From NCBI RefSeq assembly GCF_947496855.1, contig NZ_CANMED010000001.1:682001-746000 (forward strand): a stretch of 64,000 nucleotides of DNA. The letters run 5' to 3'. The notes below the pieces were generated by a model. That model ran no database searches, had not been told where the DNA came from, and saw nothing but the letters and a program-made list of their open reading frames with translations. The first letter of the stretch is position 1, and each line of letters starts with the position of its first letter. Made by a program: the position numbers and the translations under genes. Positions 1 through 9,905 of the stretch are shown piece by piece. This DNA comes from an uncultured Aquimarina sp. (GTDB lineage: Bacteria; Bacteroidota; Bacteroidia; Flavobacteriales; Flavobacteriaceae).

Positions 1-749
1 ATACGAGTATCATTAGACGGGTGTGTACTCATAAACTCTGGTGGTGCTTCTCCTCCACTGTTTGCTTTCATACGTTTCCATAACTCTGCCGCCTCATCTG
101 GATTATAACCTGCAATTGCCATTAGTGTTAATCCAATTTTATCAGCTTCTGTCTCGTGGCTTCTACTAAATGGTAACATTACGCCAAATTGACTACCTAA
201 ACCAAAGGCCGTTCCTACTATTTGTTGTGTTTGCTCATTCTGTCCACTTATAGCTACCGAGGTTGCCACTCCAGCAACCTGTTGGATTTGTCCTGCACTC
301 ATTCTTTGCTGTCCATGATTAGCAATGGCGTGCACTACCTCATGCCCCATAATAGCTGCAACACCTGTTTCTGTTTTGGCAATTGGTAAAATACCTGTAT
401 AAAATGCAATTTTACCTCCTGGCATTGCCCAAGCATTAACTACCTTATCATCAATAAGATTATATTCCCATTTATAATCTTTTAAATATCCTTGATGACC
501 ATTTGCATTTAGCCATCTTTCAGCCGCTTTAGCTATTTTTTGTCCTACTCGTGTGATCATTTCTGAATCAGAAGTGCCTTTTACCACTTTGCTTTCTCCC
601 AATACTTGATTGTATTGAGCAAATGCAGCTGGTAATATCTGAGAATTAGGCACTAGTGCTAATGTCTGTTTACCTGTAAAAGGGTTCGTTGCACAAGATA
701 GAAACAGGAAAACAGATCCTAATGCAACTATTATTTTTTTCTTTTTCAT
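1..749 (-). CDS. M48 family zinc metalloprotease lipoprotein (partial, C-terminus beyond window)
   Basis: Reading the minus strand from the ATG at 749 gives an open frame to the window edge. It opens with a lysine-rich start and hydrophobic stretch ending in the lipobox FLSC (Cys18), so it should be a lipoprotein, probably periplasmic or outer-membrane. HEVVH at about residues 136-140 is the gluzincin zinc site, and SHETEAD about 60 residues later supplies the glutamate ligand. The order (lipoprotein, HExxH, ETEAD, then GYNP and STHPS) is that of stand-alone M48 peptidases of the BepA/LoiP/YcaL type, which process or degrade outer-membrane proteins. The visible 249 residues include the whole catalytic core; little should be missing. 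It runs in the same direction as the glycogen genes but 126 bp beyond them, with no evident functional link. Confidence 0.9.
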   Translation of the reverse strand, partial: MKKKKIIVALGSVFLFLSCATNPFTGKQTLALVPNSQILPAAFAQYNQVLGESKVVKGTSDSEMITRVGQKIAKAAERWLNANGHQGYLKDYKWEYNLIDDKVVNAWAMPGGKIAFYTGILPIAKTETGVAAIMGHEVVHAIANHGQQRMSAGQIQQVAGVATSVAISGQNEQTQQIVGTAFGLGSQFGVMLPFSRSHETEADKIGLTLMAIAGYNPDEAAELWKRMKANSGGEAPPEFMSTHPSNDTR

Positions 750-875
750 AATATTTATGGATAGATGTAAATTTCGCAGGTTAAAATTACAAAATTCATC
801 ACATCCATTTCAATAAAAAACAATCAATTTATAGAGCAAGATCTATATAAAGCAATAATTATCGATAAGTTGTTT

Positions 876-3281
876 TTATTTAGCTATAATATGCAGTTCA
901 GCAAAGTTTTTTGGAACTACTACAGTATTTTCTTTTTTATCAAATTTTAAATCTTTTAAAGGGACAACCACATTATCTATTTCAATTTCACCAATATCAA
1001 AAGGTAATCCAATAAATTCAATCTTCATATTATCGTACTCTGTGATATAGGTTCCATTCTTATGTTGCTGAATAATAATTTCATTTTCTTTTCCGGTAAA
1101 AGCAAAACTTCTTAAACTAAATCTACCTTTGGTATAATCATAACCATCTTGAGCGTCTTCATAGACTTTGGATACTTCTTTATTTCCTAATTTATAGTAT
1201 ACTTCTAGTTTTAGCTCTTCAATCTTTTTCTCACCAACATATTGCTGGATTGGGTATTTAGGTATAATTGCACCTTCTTTCACAAATATTGGAATTGTAT
1301 CCAATTCTGCATCTACCCATTGTTCCATACCTCCTTTTGCATATTCTCGGGTCCAGTAATTATACCAGTTCCCTCTAGGAATATACAATCTTCTACCTTT
1401 AGCATTGGGTTCCTGCACCGGACATACTAATATTTGGTTCCCAAATACAAATTCATCTGTTCTATAATGTGTTTGAGGATCTAATTGATCATATAACACC
1501 AATGACTTTAACATAGGTATCCCTTCTTCTGCATACTCCCAAAACATAGTGTATAAATACGGAAGTAGCTGATATCGTAACTCCACATATTTTCTGGTTA
1601 CGTCTATAACTTCTTCACCAAATGTCCAAGGTTCTTGATTACCATGATCTCCAGAAGAATGCGTACGACAGAAAGGATGAAATACTCCCAACTGTATCCA
1701 TCGAGCGTATAATTCTCCAGTAGGATGCTCCGCAAACCCTCCAATATCACTGCCAGTAAATGACATTCCACTCATACTCATTCGCTGTGCCTGGATATTA
1801 GCAATCCAAAGATGTTCCCAAGTCGCTACATTATCACCTGTCCAAGAGGAAGTGTATCGTTGTGCACCAGAATATGCTGATCTAGTAATAACAAATGGTC
1901 TTTTAGGGTATCCAAATCTTTTGATTCCTTCATAAGTAGCTCTAGCCATCTGAGTACCATAAATATTATGTGCTTTTCTGTGACTACAAGGATTACCATC
2001 ATAATTATGACGAACATCATCAGGAAATGTTTTTCCGGGAACCTCCATTACTGCTGGTTCATTCATATCATTCCAAACTCCTTTGACTCCTATTTCATCA
2101 ATAAGTTCCTTAAATAATCCTGCCCACCATTCTCTAACTTCGGGATTCGTGAAATCTGGAAAGAAACATTCTCCTGGCCACACTTTTCCTCTCATATACG
2201 GCCCATCTGCCCGTTTACAGAAATAATCATTTTCCATAGCTTCTTGATAAACCCAGTAATCATCATCAATTTTAATCCCTGGATCTATAATAACTATCGT
2301 TTTATAACCATCATCCGCTAATTCCTGAACCATACGTTTGGGATCCGGAAAATATTCTTTATTCCATGTAAAACATCTGAATCCTTCCATATAATCAATA
2401 TCCAGATATATGGCATCACATGGTATTTTTAAATCTCTAAACTTAGTGGTAACCTCTTTTACCTTACTTTCAGGATAGTAACTCCATTTACATTGATGGT
2501 ACCCTAGTGCCCATAATGGTGGTAGTTCTGGTTTACCGGTAAGATCTGTATATCGAGTTATAACATCCTGCATATTCGGACCATAAAAGAAATAATAATT
2601 CATTTCTCCTCCATGTGCCCAGAAACTAGTAACGTTGCGACGTTCATTACAAAAATCGAAGTATGTTTTAAAGGAATTATCAAAGAATACGCCATAAGCT
2701 CTTTCTTCATACATCCCTATATAAAAAGGAACGCTCTTATATAATGGATCTTGATCTTTACCGAATGCATATTGATCCGTAGCCCAATTCTCAATTCGTT
2801 TTCCTTTTAGATTAAGATGCATTGGTTTATCACCCAACCCATAATAACACTCTCCTTGCGGAGCGGCTTTACTCATTTTTACAATGTTACCACCATACTC
2901 ATAACTTTGTTCCCAATGAAAACCCCAATCATCTTTACAAATAACATTTCCTTGTTTGTCTTTTATGGTTACATGGATATTTTCTTTAGCAATACAGATC
3001 TTTATTCTTTTAGTAGTAATCTCATATTCATCTTCCAGTTCCTTAACTTCTAATTCACTATATCCTCGTACTCCTTTATCGCTAATGGCATAAGAAAAAT
3101 CTTTCTCGAAATTATTATCAGTAGCATATCTAAAACGAATAACACTTCCTCTTATAATAGTAACCTGAAGGATAACTCCATTTTCTGTGGTGAAATTAAT
3201 CTTATCTACATTCTGTGAAAAGGAGATAATTTTCCCAGGAAATAAATTCCCTTTTACTTCTAAATCAGTATTAGTAATCAT
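876..3281 (-). CDS. Glycoside hydrolase family 31 alpha-glucosidase
   Basis: An 801-aa enzyme with the GH31 order: N-terminal beta-sandwich (about 1-250), (beta/alpha)8 barrel (about 255-600) and C-terminal beta domains. WNDMNEP places the nucleophile at Asp405, and WTGDN places the acid/base at Asp483. No signal peptide is visible, so a cytoplasmic enzyme acting on maltose, malto-oligosaccharides or glycogen breakdown products is likely. It lies 199 bp downstream of glgB on the same strand, at the end of the glgA-glgC-glgB series. A candidate LacI-type operator lies in the upstream gap (3379-3392). Exact linkage preference cannot be read; alpha-1,4 glucosidase is the family default, alpha-xylosidase less likely. 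Confidence 0.93.
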   Translation of the reverse strand: MITNTDLEVKGNLFPGKIISFSQNVDKINFTTENGVILQVTIIRGSVIRFRYATDNNFEKDFSYAISDKGVRGYSELEVKELEDEYEITTKRIKICIAKENIHVTIKDKQGNVICKDDWGFHWEQSYEYGGNIVKMSKAAPQGECYYGLGDKPMHLNLKGKRIENWATDQYAFGKDQDPLYKSVPFYIGMYEERAYGVFFDNSFKTYFDFCNERRNVTSFWAHGGEMNYYFFYGPNMQDVITRYTDLTGKPELPPLWALGYHQCKWSYYPESKVKEVTTKFRDLKIPCDAIYLDIDYMEGFRCFTWNKEYFPDPKRMVQELADDGYKTIVIIDPGIKIDDDYWVYQEAMENDYFCKRADGPYMRGKVWPGECFFPDFTNPEVREWWAGLFKELIDEIGVKGVWNDMNEPAVMEVPGKTFPDDVRHNYDGNPCSHRKAHNIYGTQMARATYEGIKRFGYPKRPFVITRSAYSGAQRYTSSWTGDNVATWEHLWIANIQAQRMSMSGMSFTGSDIGGFAEHPTGELYARWIQLGVFHPFCRTHSSGDHGNQEPWTFGEEVIDVTRKYVELRYQLLPYLYTMFWEYAEEGIPMLKSLVLYDQLDPQTHYRTDEFVFGNQILVCPVQEPNAKGRRLYIPRGNWYNYWTREYAKGGMEQWVDAELDTIPIFVKEGAIIPKYPIQQYVGEKKIEELKLEVYYKLGNKEVSKVYEDAQDGYDYTKGRFSLRSFAFTGKENEIIIQQHKNGTYITEYDNMKIEFIGLPFDIGEIEIDNVVVPLKDLKFDKKENTVVVPKNFAELHIIAK

Positions 3282-3378
3282 AGCCAGTTGGTTTCTTTTA
3301 CTTCTTTGTATTGTAAAAAAACAATATCTATCTCAATAAATAAACTCTTTTAATTAGTATTTATCAATAAAAATTAAC

Positions 3379-3392
3379 GAAAACGTTTGAAA
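3379..3392. promoter_or_regulatory. Candidate LacI/GalR-family operator upstream of the GH31 gene
   Basis: The 199-bp gap between glgB and the GH31 gene contains GAAAACGTTTGAAA with a palindromic AAACGTTT core (3381-3388). This resembles the CG-centred operators bound by LacI-family regulators, which control alpha-glucan use in several Bacteroidota. It lies about 100 bp ahead of the GH31 start. Only one copy was seen and no regulator gene is in the window, so this is a suggestion only. Confidence 0.3.
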
Positions 3393-3480
3393 CTTAGTTC
3401 TATTAACAATTATTTAATATGCTATAAAAAAAGGGCCAAAATAATATTCAAAACACATATTGATTTTCATCTTTAGATTT

Positions 3481-5391
3481 TCAATTATCTATTTTAAAAA
3501 CAACAGCTCCCAGCGGAGGAATGTTGATCTCTGCAGCATAATTTCTATAATGCCAATTCATTTTTTCTATAGCGATTTCATTATCCTTAAAATCTCCGGT
3601 TCCTCCATAGTTTTTGTCGTTACTATTAAATAGTTGTACTAGTTTCCCTTTAGAAGGTAACCCAATTCTATATTTAATTCTAGGCACTGGCGTAAAATTA
3701 CAAGCAACCACCAAAGAATCTTTCTCTTTATATCCTTTTCGGATATATGCTACTACAGAATTCTCATGATCATCATAGCTAATCCACTCAAAACCATCTG
3801 CATTAAATTGCTTCTCGTATAATGCAGGATAATTTTTATATAATGCATTAAGATCCGTAATTATATTTTTGATTCCCGAATGATAGTCATATTGTAATAA
3901 ATGCCAGTCTAAACTACTCTGAAAATTCCACTCTTCTCGTTGTCCAAATTCTGCTCCCATGAACAATAGATTGGTACCTGGATGTGTAAACATATAGCTG
4001 TACAACAATCGTAGATTAGCAAACTGTTGCCACTCATCTCCTGGCATTCTACCGATAATGCTTTTTTTACCATACACCACTTCATCATGCGATAATGGAA
4101 GCATAAAATTTTCTGTAAAAGCATATGTCATACTGAAAGTTAGATCATTCTGATGATGCTTTTTGTAGATAGGTTCTTTTGCAAAATACTCTAAGGTATC
4201 GTGCATCCAACCCATCATCCATTTCATGCCAAAACCAAGACCTCCAAGAAAAGTTGGTTTAGAGACCATAGGGAATGAAGTAGATTCTTCTGCAATCATC
4301 TGTACATCAGTGAAACTTTTATAAACTTCTTCATTAAGTTCTTTCATAAAATCAATAGCATCTAAGTTTTCTCTTCCTCCATACTTGTTTGGTTCCCATT
4401 CTCCTTCTTCTCTGGAATAATCCAGGAATAACATAGAAGCAACCGCATCAACTCGTAAACCATCGGCATGATATTGATCTAACCAAAAAATAGCATTACT
4501 GATCAAAAAACTTTTTACTTCATTACGTCCATAATTAAATATCAGACTTTTCCAGTCTGGATGATATCCTTTTTTCTTATCGGGATGTTCATATAAACAA
4601 GATCCATCAAAGAATCCTAATCCGTGAGCATCTTCAGGAAAATGAGATGGAACCCAATCTAATAGAATTCCTATGTCATTTTGATGTAATTTATCAACTA
4701 ATATTTTAAACTCTTCAGGATAACCAAAACGCGAAGTAGGTGCAAAATAACCAGTAAGCTGATACCCCCATGAAGGATCATAAGGATACTCCATTATTGG
4801 CATTAATTCTACATGTGTAAAGTTCATTTCTTTTACATAAGAAACTAATTCATCTGCTAATTCGACATAAGAGAGTGATCTATCTTCTTCTATTTTTCTT
4901 TTCCAGGATCCTAAATGAACTTCATACACAGAAAAAGGAGCATCAATAGCATTGTTCTTCTTTCTTTTTTTCATCCATTTTTCATCGTTCCAGCTATAAG
5001 AATCTTCCCAAACTACAGAAGCTGTTTTTGGTGGATGCTCACATCTACGAGCGTACGGATCTGCTTTTTCTGTCTCAATATCATTATTATGGGAGTGAAT
5101 CTTATATTTATAAGTATTCCCTTTTCCAACTTCGGGAACAAAACCTTCCCATATCCCTGATTCATCCCAACGAACGTTTAATATATGTTCTCCTTCTATC
5201 CAAAAATTAAAATCCCCAATAACAGAAACCGACTTCGCAGATGGTGCCCAAACAGCAAAGTATGTTCCTTTTACACCGTTTACTGTAGTAATGTGTGATC
5301 CGAATTTTTCATACAGTCTGTAATGTTTTCCACCCTTAAAAAGATTGATATCAAATTCAGAAAATACACTATGTGCTATTACTTTACTCAT
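3481..5391 (-). CDS. glgB: 1,4-alpha-glucan branching enzyme GlgB
   Basis: A 636-aa GH13 enzyme that makes alpha-1,6 branches in glycogen. The N-terminal CBM48 module (about 40-125, FAVWAPSA and VIGDFNFW) is followed by the barrel. GLRVDAV gives the nucleophile Asp315, AEEST the acid/base Glu368 (the 53-residue spacing equals that of E. coli D405/E458), and LSHDEVV the third carboxylate. The length fits the short GlgB form lacking the extra N-terminal domain. It sits between glgC (304 bp upstream) and the GH31 gene on the same strand, completing a glycogen synthesis set. Assignment is secure. Confidence 0.97.
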   Translation of the reverse strand: MSKVIAHSVFSEFDINLFKGGKHYRLYEKFGSHITTVNGVKGTYFAVWAPSAKSVSVIGDFNFWIEGEHILNVRWDESGIWEGFVPEVGKGNTYKYKIHSHNNDIETEKADPYARRCEHPPKTASVVWEDSYSWNDEKWMKKRKKNNAIDAPFSVYEVHLGSWKRKIEEDRSLSYVELADELVSYVKEMNFTHVELMPIMEYPYDPSWGYQLTGYFAPTSRFGYPEEFKILVDKLHQNDIGILLDWVPSHFPEDAHGLGFFDGSCLYEHPDKKKGYHPDWKSLIFNYGRNEVKSFLISNAIFWLDQYHADGLRVDAVASMLFLDYSREEGEWEPNKYGGRENLDAIDFMKELNEEVYKSFTDVQMIAEESTSFPMVSKPTFLGGLGFGMKWMMGWMHDTLEYFAKEPIYKKHHQNDLTFSMTYAFTENFMLPLSHDEVVYGKKSIIGRMPGDEWQQFANLRLLYSYMFTHPGTNLLFMGAEFGQREEWNFQSSLDWHLLQYDYHSGIKNIITDLNALYKNYPALYEKQFNADGFEWISYDDHENSVVAYIRKGYKEKDSLVVACNFTPVPRIKYRIGLPSKGKLVQLFNSNDKNYGGTGDFKDNEIAIEKMNWHYRNYAAEINIPPLGAVVFKIDN

Positions 5392-5695
5392 ATTATGGGT
5401 TAACTATTACTACTATTTTAATTGCTTTTAAAGGGATGATCATACAACTAATTTTATGATACAATTTTGATTCAAAAAAGAATCAGTCATGTTTCCCATT
5501 TTGAGAATATAATGAGTAACTTAATGCTTATTTATGAAACTCACTCTATACTTCTTAAGGTTTACTTTATATTTATGATTCATCACATATAATAGTTTCA
5601 TTTACAAAATACTACTGTAATTAGTCACAAAGTTCACCTTGCATAAAATTGTATTCAACATAAAATCTTATGAAATAAACTAAAAATTCTGAGTA
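5392..5695. other. 304-bp AT-rich gap between glgC and glgB
   Basis: No start-to-stop frame of convincing composition, strong hairpin or clear promoter box was seen here. Its length suggests that glgB may have its own promoter rather than depending wholly on read-through from glgA-glgC. Confidence 0.4.
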
Positions 5696-6967
5696 TTAGA
5701 TTTTGAAGTCATCAGGAATCACCGCACCTTTTTTAACGACAACGATTCCATCTTTTATAACATAACGATCATTTTTGGTGTCCTTTAGGTGTGGACCACC
5801 ATCAATAATAACATTATTACCAATTCTGGAATCTTTATCAATAATAGCATTATTGATAACACATCGTTCTCCTACTCCTATATAAGGTCTATTTTCTTTA
5901 GCATCAGTTTGTAATTCTTCTAAATCCTGATATTTATCGCTACCAATCATATAGGTATTTTTTATAACGGTATCCTTTCCTATTCTTGATCGAATACCTA
6001 TCACTGATTGCTCTATTTGCTTAGCTTGTATTAAGCAGCCTTCTGCAATCATGGATTTATCCAAACAAGTTCCTGATATTTTTGAAGGAGGAAGTATACG
6101 TGGTCTGGTAAGAATATTTCTATCGTTATCAAACAAGTCAAACTTAGGGATGTCATTAGCCAACTCAATATTCGCCTCAAAAAATGACGAGATGGTACCG
6201 ATATCTGTCCAATACCCTTCGTATTGATACGCCAATACTTTATGCGTATCTATAGACTGAGGAATAATTTCTTTACCAAAATCAATCCTACTAGGATCAG
6301 AAAGGAGATCAACTAATAATTGTCTATTAAATATATATATCCCCATTGACGCCAGGTAGTGACGATTTTGGCTTTTCATTTCATCACTTACTTCAGATTC
6401 CCAACCTGGTAATTTATCAGTACTCGGTTTTTCTGTAAAGGAAGAGATAAAACTATCTTCATCTGTTTTGAGAATTCCAAAATCAGTAGCATCTTTAGGG
6501 TTTACGGGTAAAGTTGCAATGGAGATATCCGCTCCTTTTTCTATATGTGCCTCTATCATATCGTTAAAATCCATTTGATATAATTGATCACCCGATAAAA
6601 TCAATGCGTATTCAAAATCATGATTAAGAAAGTGATGCATGGATTGTCTCACAGCATCTGCAGTACCTTGAAACCACGTCTTATTATGTGGAGTCTGTTC
6701 TGCAGCTAATACATCTACAAAAGCTTGACTAAAAGAACTAAAAATATATGTATTCTTAAGATGACTGTTTAAAGAAGCAGAATTGAATTGCGTTAATACA
6801 AACATTCTTTTGATATCAGAATGTATACAATTCGTAATTGGAATATCTACCAATCGATATTTACCAGCAATGGATACGGCTGGTTTTGATCTACTTTCTG
6901 TTAATGGTTCTAATCGGCTTCCTTGCCCTCCACCAAGGATAATTGCGAGGACTTTTTTGTTAATCAT
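5696..6967 (-). CDS. glgC: Glucose-1-phosphate adenylyltransferase (ADP-glucose pyrophosphorylase)
   Basis: A 423-aa nucleotidyltransferase that makes ADP-glucose from ATP and glucose-1-phosphate. The N-terminal pyrophosphorylase motif GGGQGSRLEPLTESRSKPAV sits at about residues 13-32, with the sugar-binding Lys in SKPAV. SGDQLYQMDF is the catalytic aspartate region, and the C-terminal part carries hexapeptide-type left-handed beta-helix repeats. Its ATG overlaps the glgA stop codon in an ATGA arrangement, showing translational coupling. Length is typical. Together with glgA and glgB it completes the classical GlgCAB glycogen pathway. Confidence 0.97.
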   Translation of the reverse strand: MINKKVLAIILGGGQGSRLEPLTESRSKPAVSIAGKYRLVDIPITNCIHSDIKRMFVLTQFNSASLNSHLKNTYIFSSFSQAFVDVLAAEQTPHNKTWFQGTADAVRQSMHHFLNHDFEYALILSGDQLYQMDFNDMIEAHIEKGADISIATLPVNPKDATDFGILKTDEDSFISSFTEKPSTDKLPGWESEVSDEMKSQNRHYLASMGIYIFNRQLLVDLLSDPSRIDFGKEIIPQSIDTHKVLAYQYEGYWTDIGTISSFFEANIELANDIPKFDLFDNDRNILTRPRILPPSKISGTCLDKSMIAEGCLIQAKQIEQSVIGIRSRIGKDTVIKNTYMIGSDKYQDLEELQTDAKENRPYIGVGERCVINNAIIDKDSRIGNNVIIDGGPHLKDTKNDRYVIKDGIVVVKKGAVIPDDFKI

Positions 6968-8379
6968 TTTAGTTGTTTTAAAGATTTGTATAATTCGATG
7001 TATTGCTTTGCTGAATTATTCCAAGAATGATCAATTTTTAGTATTTCCTTTTGTGTTTTCCTGTAAAATTTTTGATCGTTATAAAATTCAACTCCCCTTC
7101 TAATTGAATAATAAACATCCTCAACATTTGCTCTATCTAGACAGATTCCAAAACCTTTATTTCCAATATCTATCACGGTATCCTTTAAACCACCTGTGCG
7201 TCTAACAATAGGTATTAATCCATATCGTAATGCATACATTTGATTTAAACCACAAGGTTCAACACGTGATGGCATTATTAAAAAATCAGCACCTGCATAT
7301 ATGATATGTGATAGTTTTTCATCATATCCAATATAAGTGTTATAGGTATTAGGAAAATGTTGTTTTACTTCTAGTAATCGAGATTCGATTTCAGAATTAC
7401 CAGATCCTAAAATTAAGATATTGACATCCAGATGTTGTAATGCTTCTGCTATTATTGCTGGCAACAAATCTGCTCCCTTTTCATACACCAATCGACCTAT
7501 GAAAGCAAATAAAGGTTTGTTCAAATCAAAATTAAATTCTTGACAGAGCCATTCTTTATTAGCCTTTCTTCCAGAAATTATATTTTTTGTTCCATAGTTT
7601 TTTACAACCATTGGATCTGTTTCTGGATTCCAAGTATCATGATCTATTCCATTTAAAATCCCGACGCATTTCGCTTTCTCGTGAGATAAAAGTCCTTCTA
7701 AACCATTAGCTTGATGCTGTAACTCATCCATATAACTTGGTGAGACTGTCGTTACTCTCCATGCGCATTTAATACCGGAAGCCAATGGGTTGATACAATG
7801 GTCCCAATCTAATAAACCTATATTTGCTAAGTCAAATTGTGGGATATAGTCTAATTTGTCATACGAAAACTGACCTTGATATTGAGCATTATGAATTGTA
7901 AGTACTGTAGGTATATCTATTAAACTGTTATACTTATTGACTTGCGAAATCAAAAAAGGTATTAATCCTGTGTGATGATCGTGACAATGTATAACATCTG
8001 GTTTTGTTTCAGTATCTAATAGCCAATTCAATACTGCCAATTGAAAAGCTAAAAATCGTTCTGTATCATCTTCGTAACTATATACATTAGGTCTATGCAG
8101 CAACTCTTCTTGATATACCAGATATATCTGAAATCCAAAATCTACAGACAATACTTTTTTAATACTAAAATCGAATGTATTCTTACCTAAATCTAAAGAG
8201 CCATTATAAACTTCTTCACATGAAAGATCATTAATTTTTTCGTTATCAAAAAAAGGTATAATAACCTCAGTAACACAATCTAAATCAGTTAAATATTTAG
8301 GCAAAGAACCCACAACATCTCCTAGCCCCCCGACTTTTGCTAAAGGATAACACTCTAAACTTGTGTGAAGTACTTTCAT
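6964..8379 (-). CDS. glgA: Glycogen synthase GlgA
   Basis: A 471-aa GT5 enzyme that transfers glucose from ADP-glucose to the non-reducing end of glycogen. KVGGLGDVVGSLP near the N-terminus (about 15-27) is the ADP-glucose-binding signature; the C-terminal Rossmann half has MPSRVEPCGLNQMYALRYG with the catalytic-site glutamate. It is the first gene of the glg series; its stop overlaps the glgC start by 4 bp. The 208 bp upstream is AT-rich and probably carries the operon promoter, though I could not fix one. Confidence 0.97.
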   Translation of the reverse strand: MKVLHTSLECYPLAKVGGLGDVVGSLPKYLTDLDCVTEVIIPFFDNEKINDLSCEEVYNGSLDLGKNTFDFSIKKVLSVDFGFQIYLVYQEELLHRPNVYSYEDDTERFLAFQLAVLNWLLDTETKPDVIHCHDHHTGLIPFLISQVNKYNSLIDIPTVLTIHNAQYQGQFSYDKLDYIPQFDLANIGLLDWDHCINPLASGIKCAWRVTTVSPSYMDELQHQANGLEGLLSHEKAKCVGILNGIDHDTWNPETDPMVVKNYGTKNIISGRKANKEWLCQEFNFDLNKPLFAFIGRLVYEKGADLLPAIIAEALQHLDVNILILGSGNSEIESRLLEVKQHFPNTYNTYIGYDEKLSHIIYAGADFLIMPSRVEPCGLNQMYALRYGLIPIVRRTGGLKDTVIDIGNKGFGICLDRANVEDVYYSIRRGVEFYNDQKFYRKTQKEILKIDHSWNNSAKQYIELYKSLKQLK

Positions 8380-8587
8380 AACTTATTCTTAAGACCAATT
8401 TTATGAGATCACCTTCTTGTTAATATGATTTGAAAAGGAGTTTAAAGCTATGAAAAACTTCAAAATATCTCTTAAATAAATTTCAAAAAAGAATAAGATT
8501 TAATGATTATTTAATAATTATTTTGCATAATGATTTTTAATTTGATAATCCTAGGATATACTGAAGAATCAACAACAATAATCTAAA

Positions 8588-9430
8588 CTATTTTTTGATC
8601 GTACGCAATGCTTTCTTAATGATATAGGCTGTATCTTTAGCTGTGGAATCGTTTTCCCATCGATTACAAATTTTCAGGACCCAGTCAGGCCTGGTTTTAC
8701 TGGCATCATTTAACCAATTACCAACAGAATCTTTCACATATTTGGAAGTATCAGATTTCAAAGGTTCCAAAATATCCATTGCTTTTTCCGGAAATTCTTT
8801 CAGTATATCTATTTTTTTGGTCCAAACACCTATAGGTCTTGTAGCTTCTACTGCATATCGCCTAATATTTTCATTAGCATCTTTTGTCCAATTAGACAAT
8901 ATCATGACTGCTTGATCTAGATCCTGAATAATATAATCTTTTGCAGAAAAAATAGCAACTTCTCTAACCCCAAAATGAGAATCTGCCGCATAAGGTTTAA
9001 TTGTATGTAGTCTTTCTGTAATAGACATATCTATTGCAGCATAATATTGAGCAGCCCAACATCTCGGAACATCAGAAGTATGATTAGTCAAATATTCAAT
9101 AATGGCAGTATCATAACTAAGCTGGGCGAAAGTCATCCCTATTATTTTTGTATTACTATTGGCACTAGGTTTTTTTTGATTAGAAACAGCTTCATAAAAA
9201 TTATCATACCAATCCGATTTATTCAATTCGTCCAATATTATTTTTAACAGTTTTAACTGATCTACTGCTAACCACTCCATTAAATTGGCGGTTTCAATAA
9301 GACCCTTATTCAAATAATTTATAACTTCAGGATCAAGATCCTTAAAACTTCTTGCTCCTTTTCGGTTCAAAATATGATCTGGAATCATTTTATCTTTATG
9401 TTGTGTGGTTGTTTTTAAATCTAATAACAT
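8588..9430 (-). CDS. DNA alkylation repair protein, AlkC-like HEAT-repeat family
   Basis: About 280 aa, all helical in appearance. Motifs NIRRYAVEATRP followed by W, and VKDSVGNWLNDASK followed by PDWV, match the AlkC/AlkD HEAT-like DNA glycosylases that excise N3- or N7-alkylated purines. The order of those motifs suits AlkC better than AlkD. I chose the ATG at 9430 (protein beginning MLLDLK) over the ATG at 9478, because the longer form would overlap the preceding gene and the added residues look unlike the family. The catalytic residue cannot be assigned by eye. It may be cotranscribed with the small gene upstream. Confidence 0.75.
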   Translation of the reverse strand: MLLDLKTTTQHKDKMIPDHILNRKGARSFKDLDPEVINYLNKGLIETANLMEWLAVDQLKLLKIILDELNKSDWYDNFYEAVSNQKKPSANSNTKIIGMTFAQLSYDTAIIEYLTNHTSDVPRCWAAQYYAAIDMSITERLHTIKPYAADSHFGVREVAIFSAKDYIIQDLDQAVMILSNWTKDANENIRRYAVEATRPIGVWTKKIDILKEFPEKAMDILEPLKSDTSKYVKDSVGNWLNDASKTRPDWVLKICNRWENDSTAKDTAYIIKKALRTIKK

Positions 9431-9452
9431 ACTAATGAGTTTTAAATATATA

Positions 9453-9767
9453 CTATTCTTCGAACTGATTAAAAACATCTAGATGGTACATTTTCATAGT
9501 CTCAGGTTTGATAACTTCAAAAATTGCAACAGCCTTTGCATTTTTCATAATATCATCTCCCGCTTTTTTAGCAGCTTCCATGTCTGTCCAATATAATAGA
9601 TCCATATAGTTACCATTTTCATCACTAGCAGTAATTCTATCTATAAATCCGTCGTATAATTTTATAATATCATTTAAAGAAATTAATGCAGTTTTTATTT
9701 CTTCTTCGGAATATTTGGGATTTGCTTCAAATGATACAACTTCGATAATGTATGGTTTATTTTTCAT
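9453..9767 (-). CDS. Small ABM-like dimeric alpha/beta-barrel protein
   Basis: About 104 aa from the ATG at 9767 (MKNKPYIIEVV). The beta-alpha-beta-beta pattern, with a DGFIDR turn and a final YHLDVF strand, resembles antibiotic-biosynthesis-monooxygenase/Dabb-type ferredoxin folds. Substrate is unknown. The frame stays open upstream through ATG 9821 and TTG 9845, adding a hydrophobic segment ending TTFSQNQ that could be a signal peptide. It lacks the usual lysine-rich start, so I prefer the short cytoplasmic form, with real doubt. It lies between the WYL regulator gene and the AlkC-like gene, all in one direction. Confidence 0.6.
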   Translation of the reverse strand: MKNKPYIIEVVSFEANPKYSEEEIKTALISLNDIIKLYDGFIDRITASDENGNYMDLLYWTDMEAAKKAGDDIMKNAKAVAIFEVIKPETMKMYHLDVFNQFEE

Positions 9768-9905
9768 AAGGTTTTGGTTTTGACTAAATGTAGTTGCGCA
9801 GCATAAAAACATACTAAGCATAATTGTGTGAATTAAGTGATACAATATTTGATTTCAGTCAAAATTACCACAGGCCTATGACAACCTTATGTCAGTAGTG
9901 TATTA

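Noticed and set aside
876..8379. Polysaccharide utilisation locus (SusCD-type)
   Set aside because: No SusC/SusD pair or extracytoplasmic sigma/anti-sigma genes; the set is the cytosolic glycogen pathway.
9768..9845. Signal peptide on the ABM-like protein
   Set aside because: The hydrophobic stretch lacks a basic N-region and starts at TTG or a weak ATG; the domain begins right after the ATG at 9767. Kept as an open alternative.
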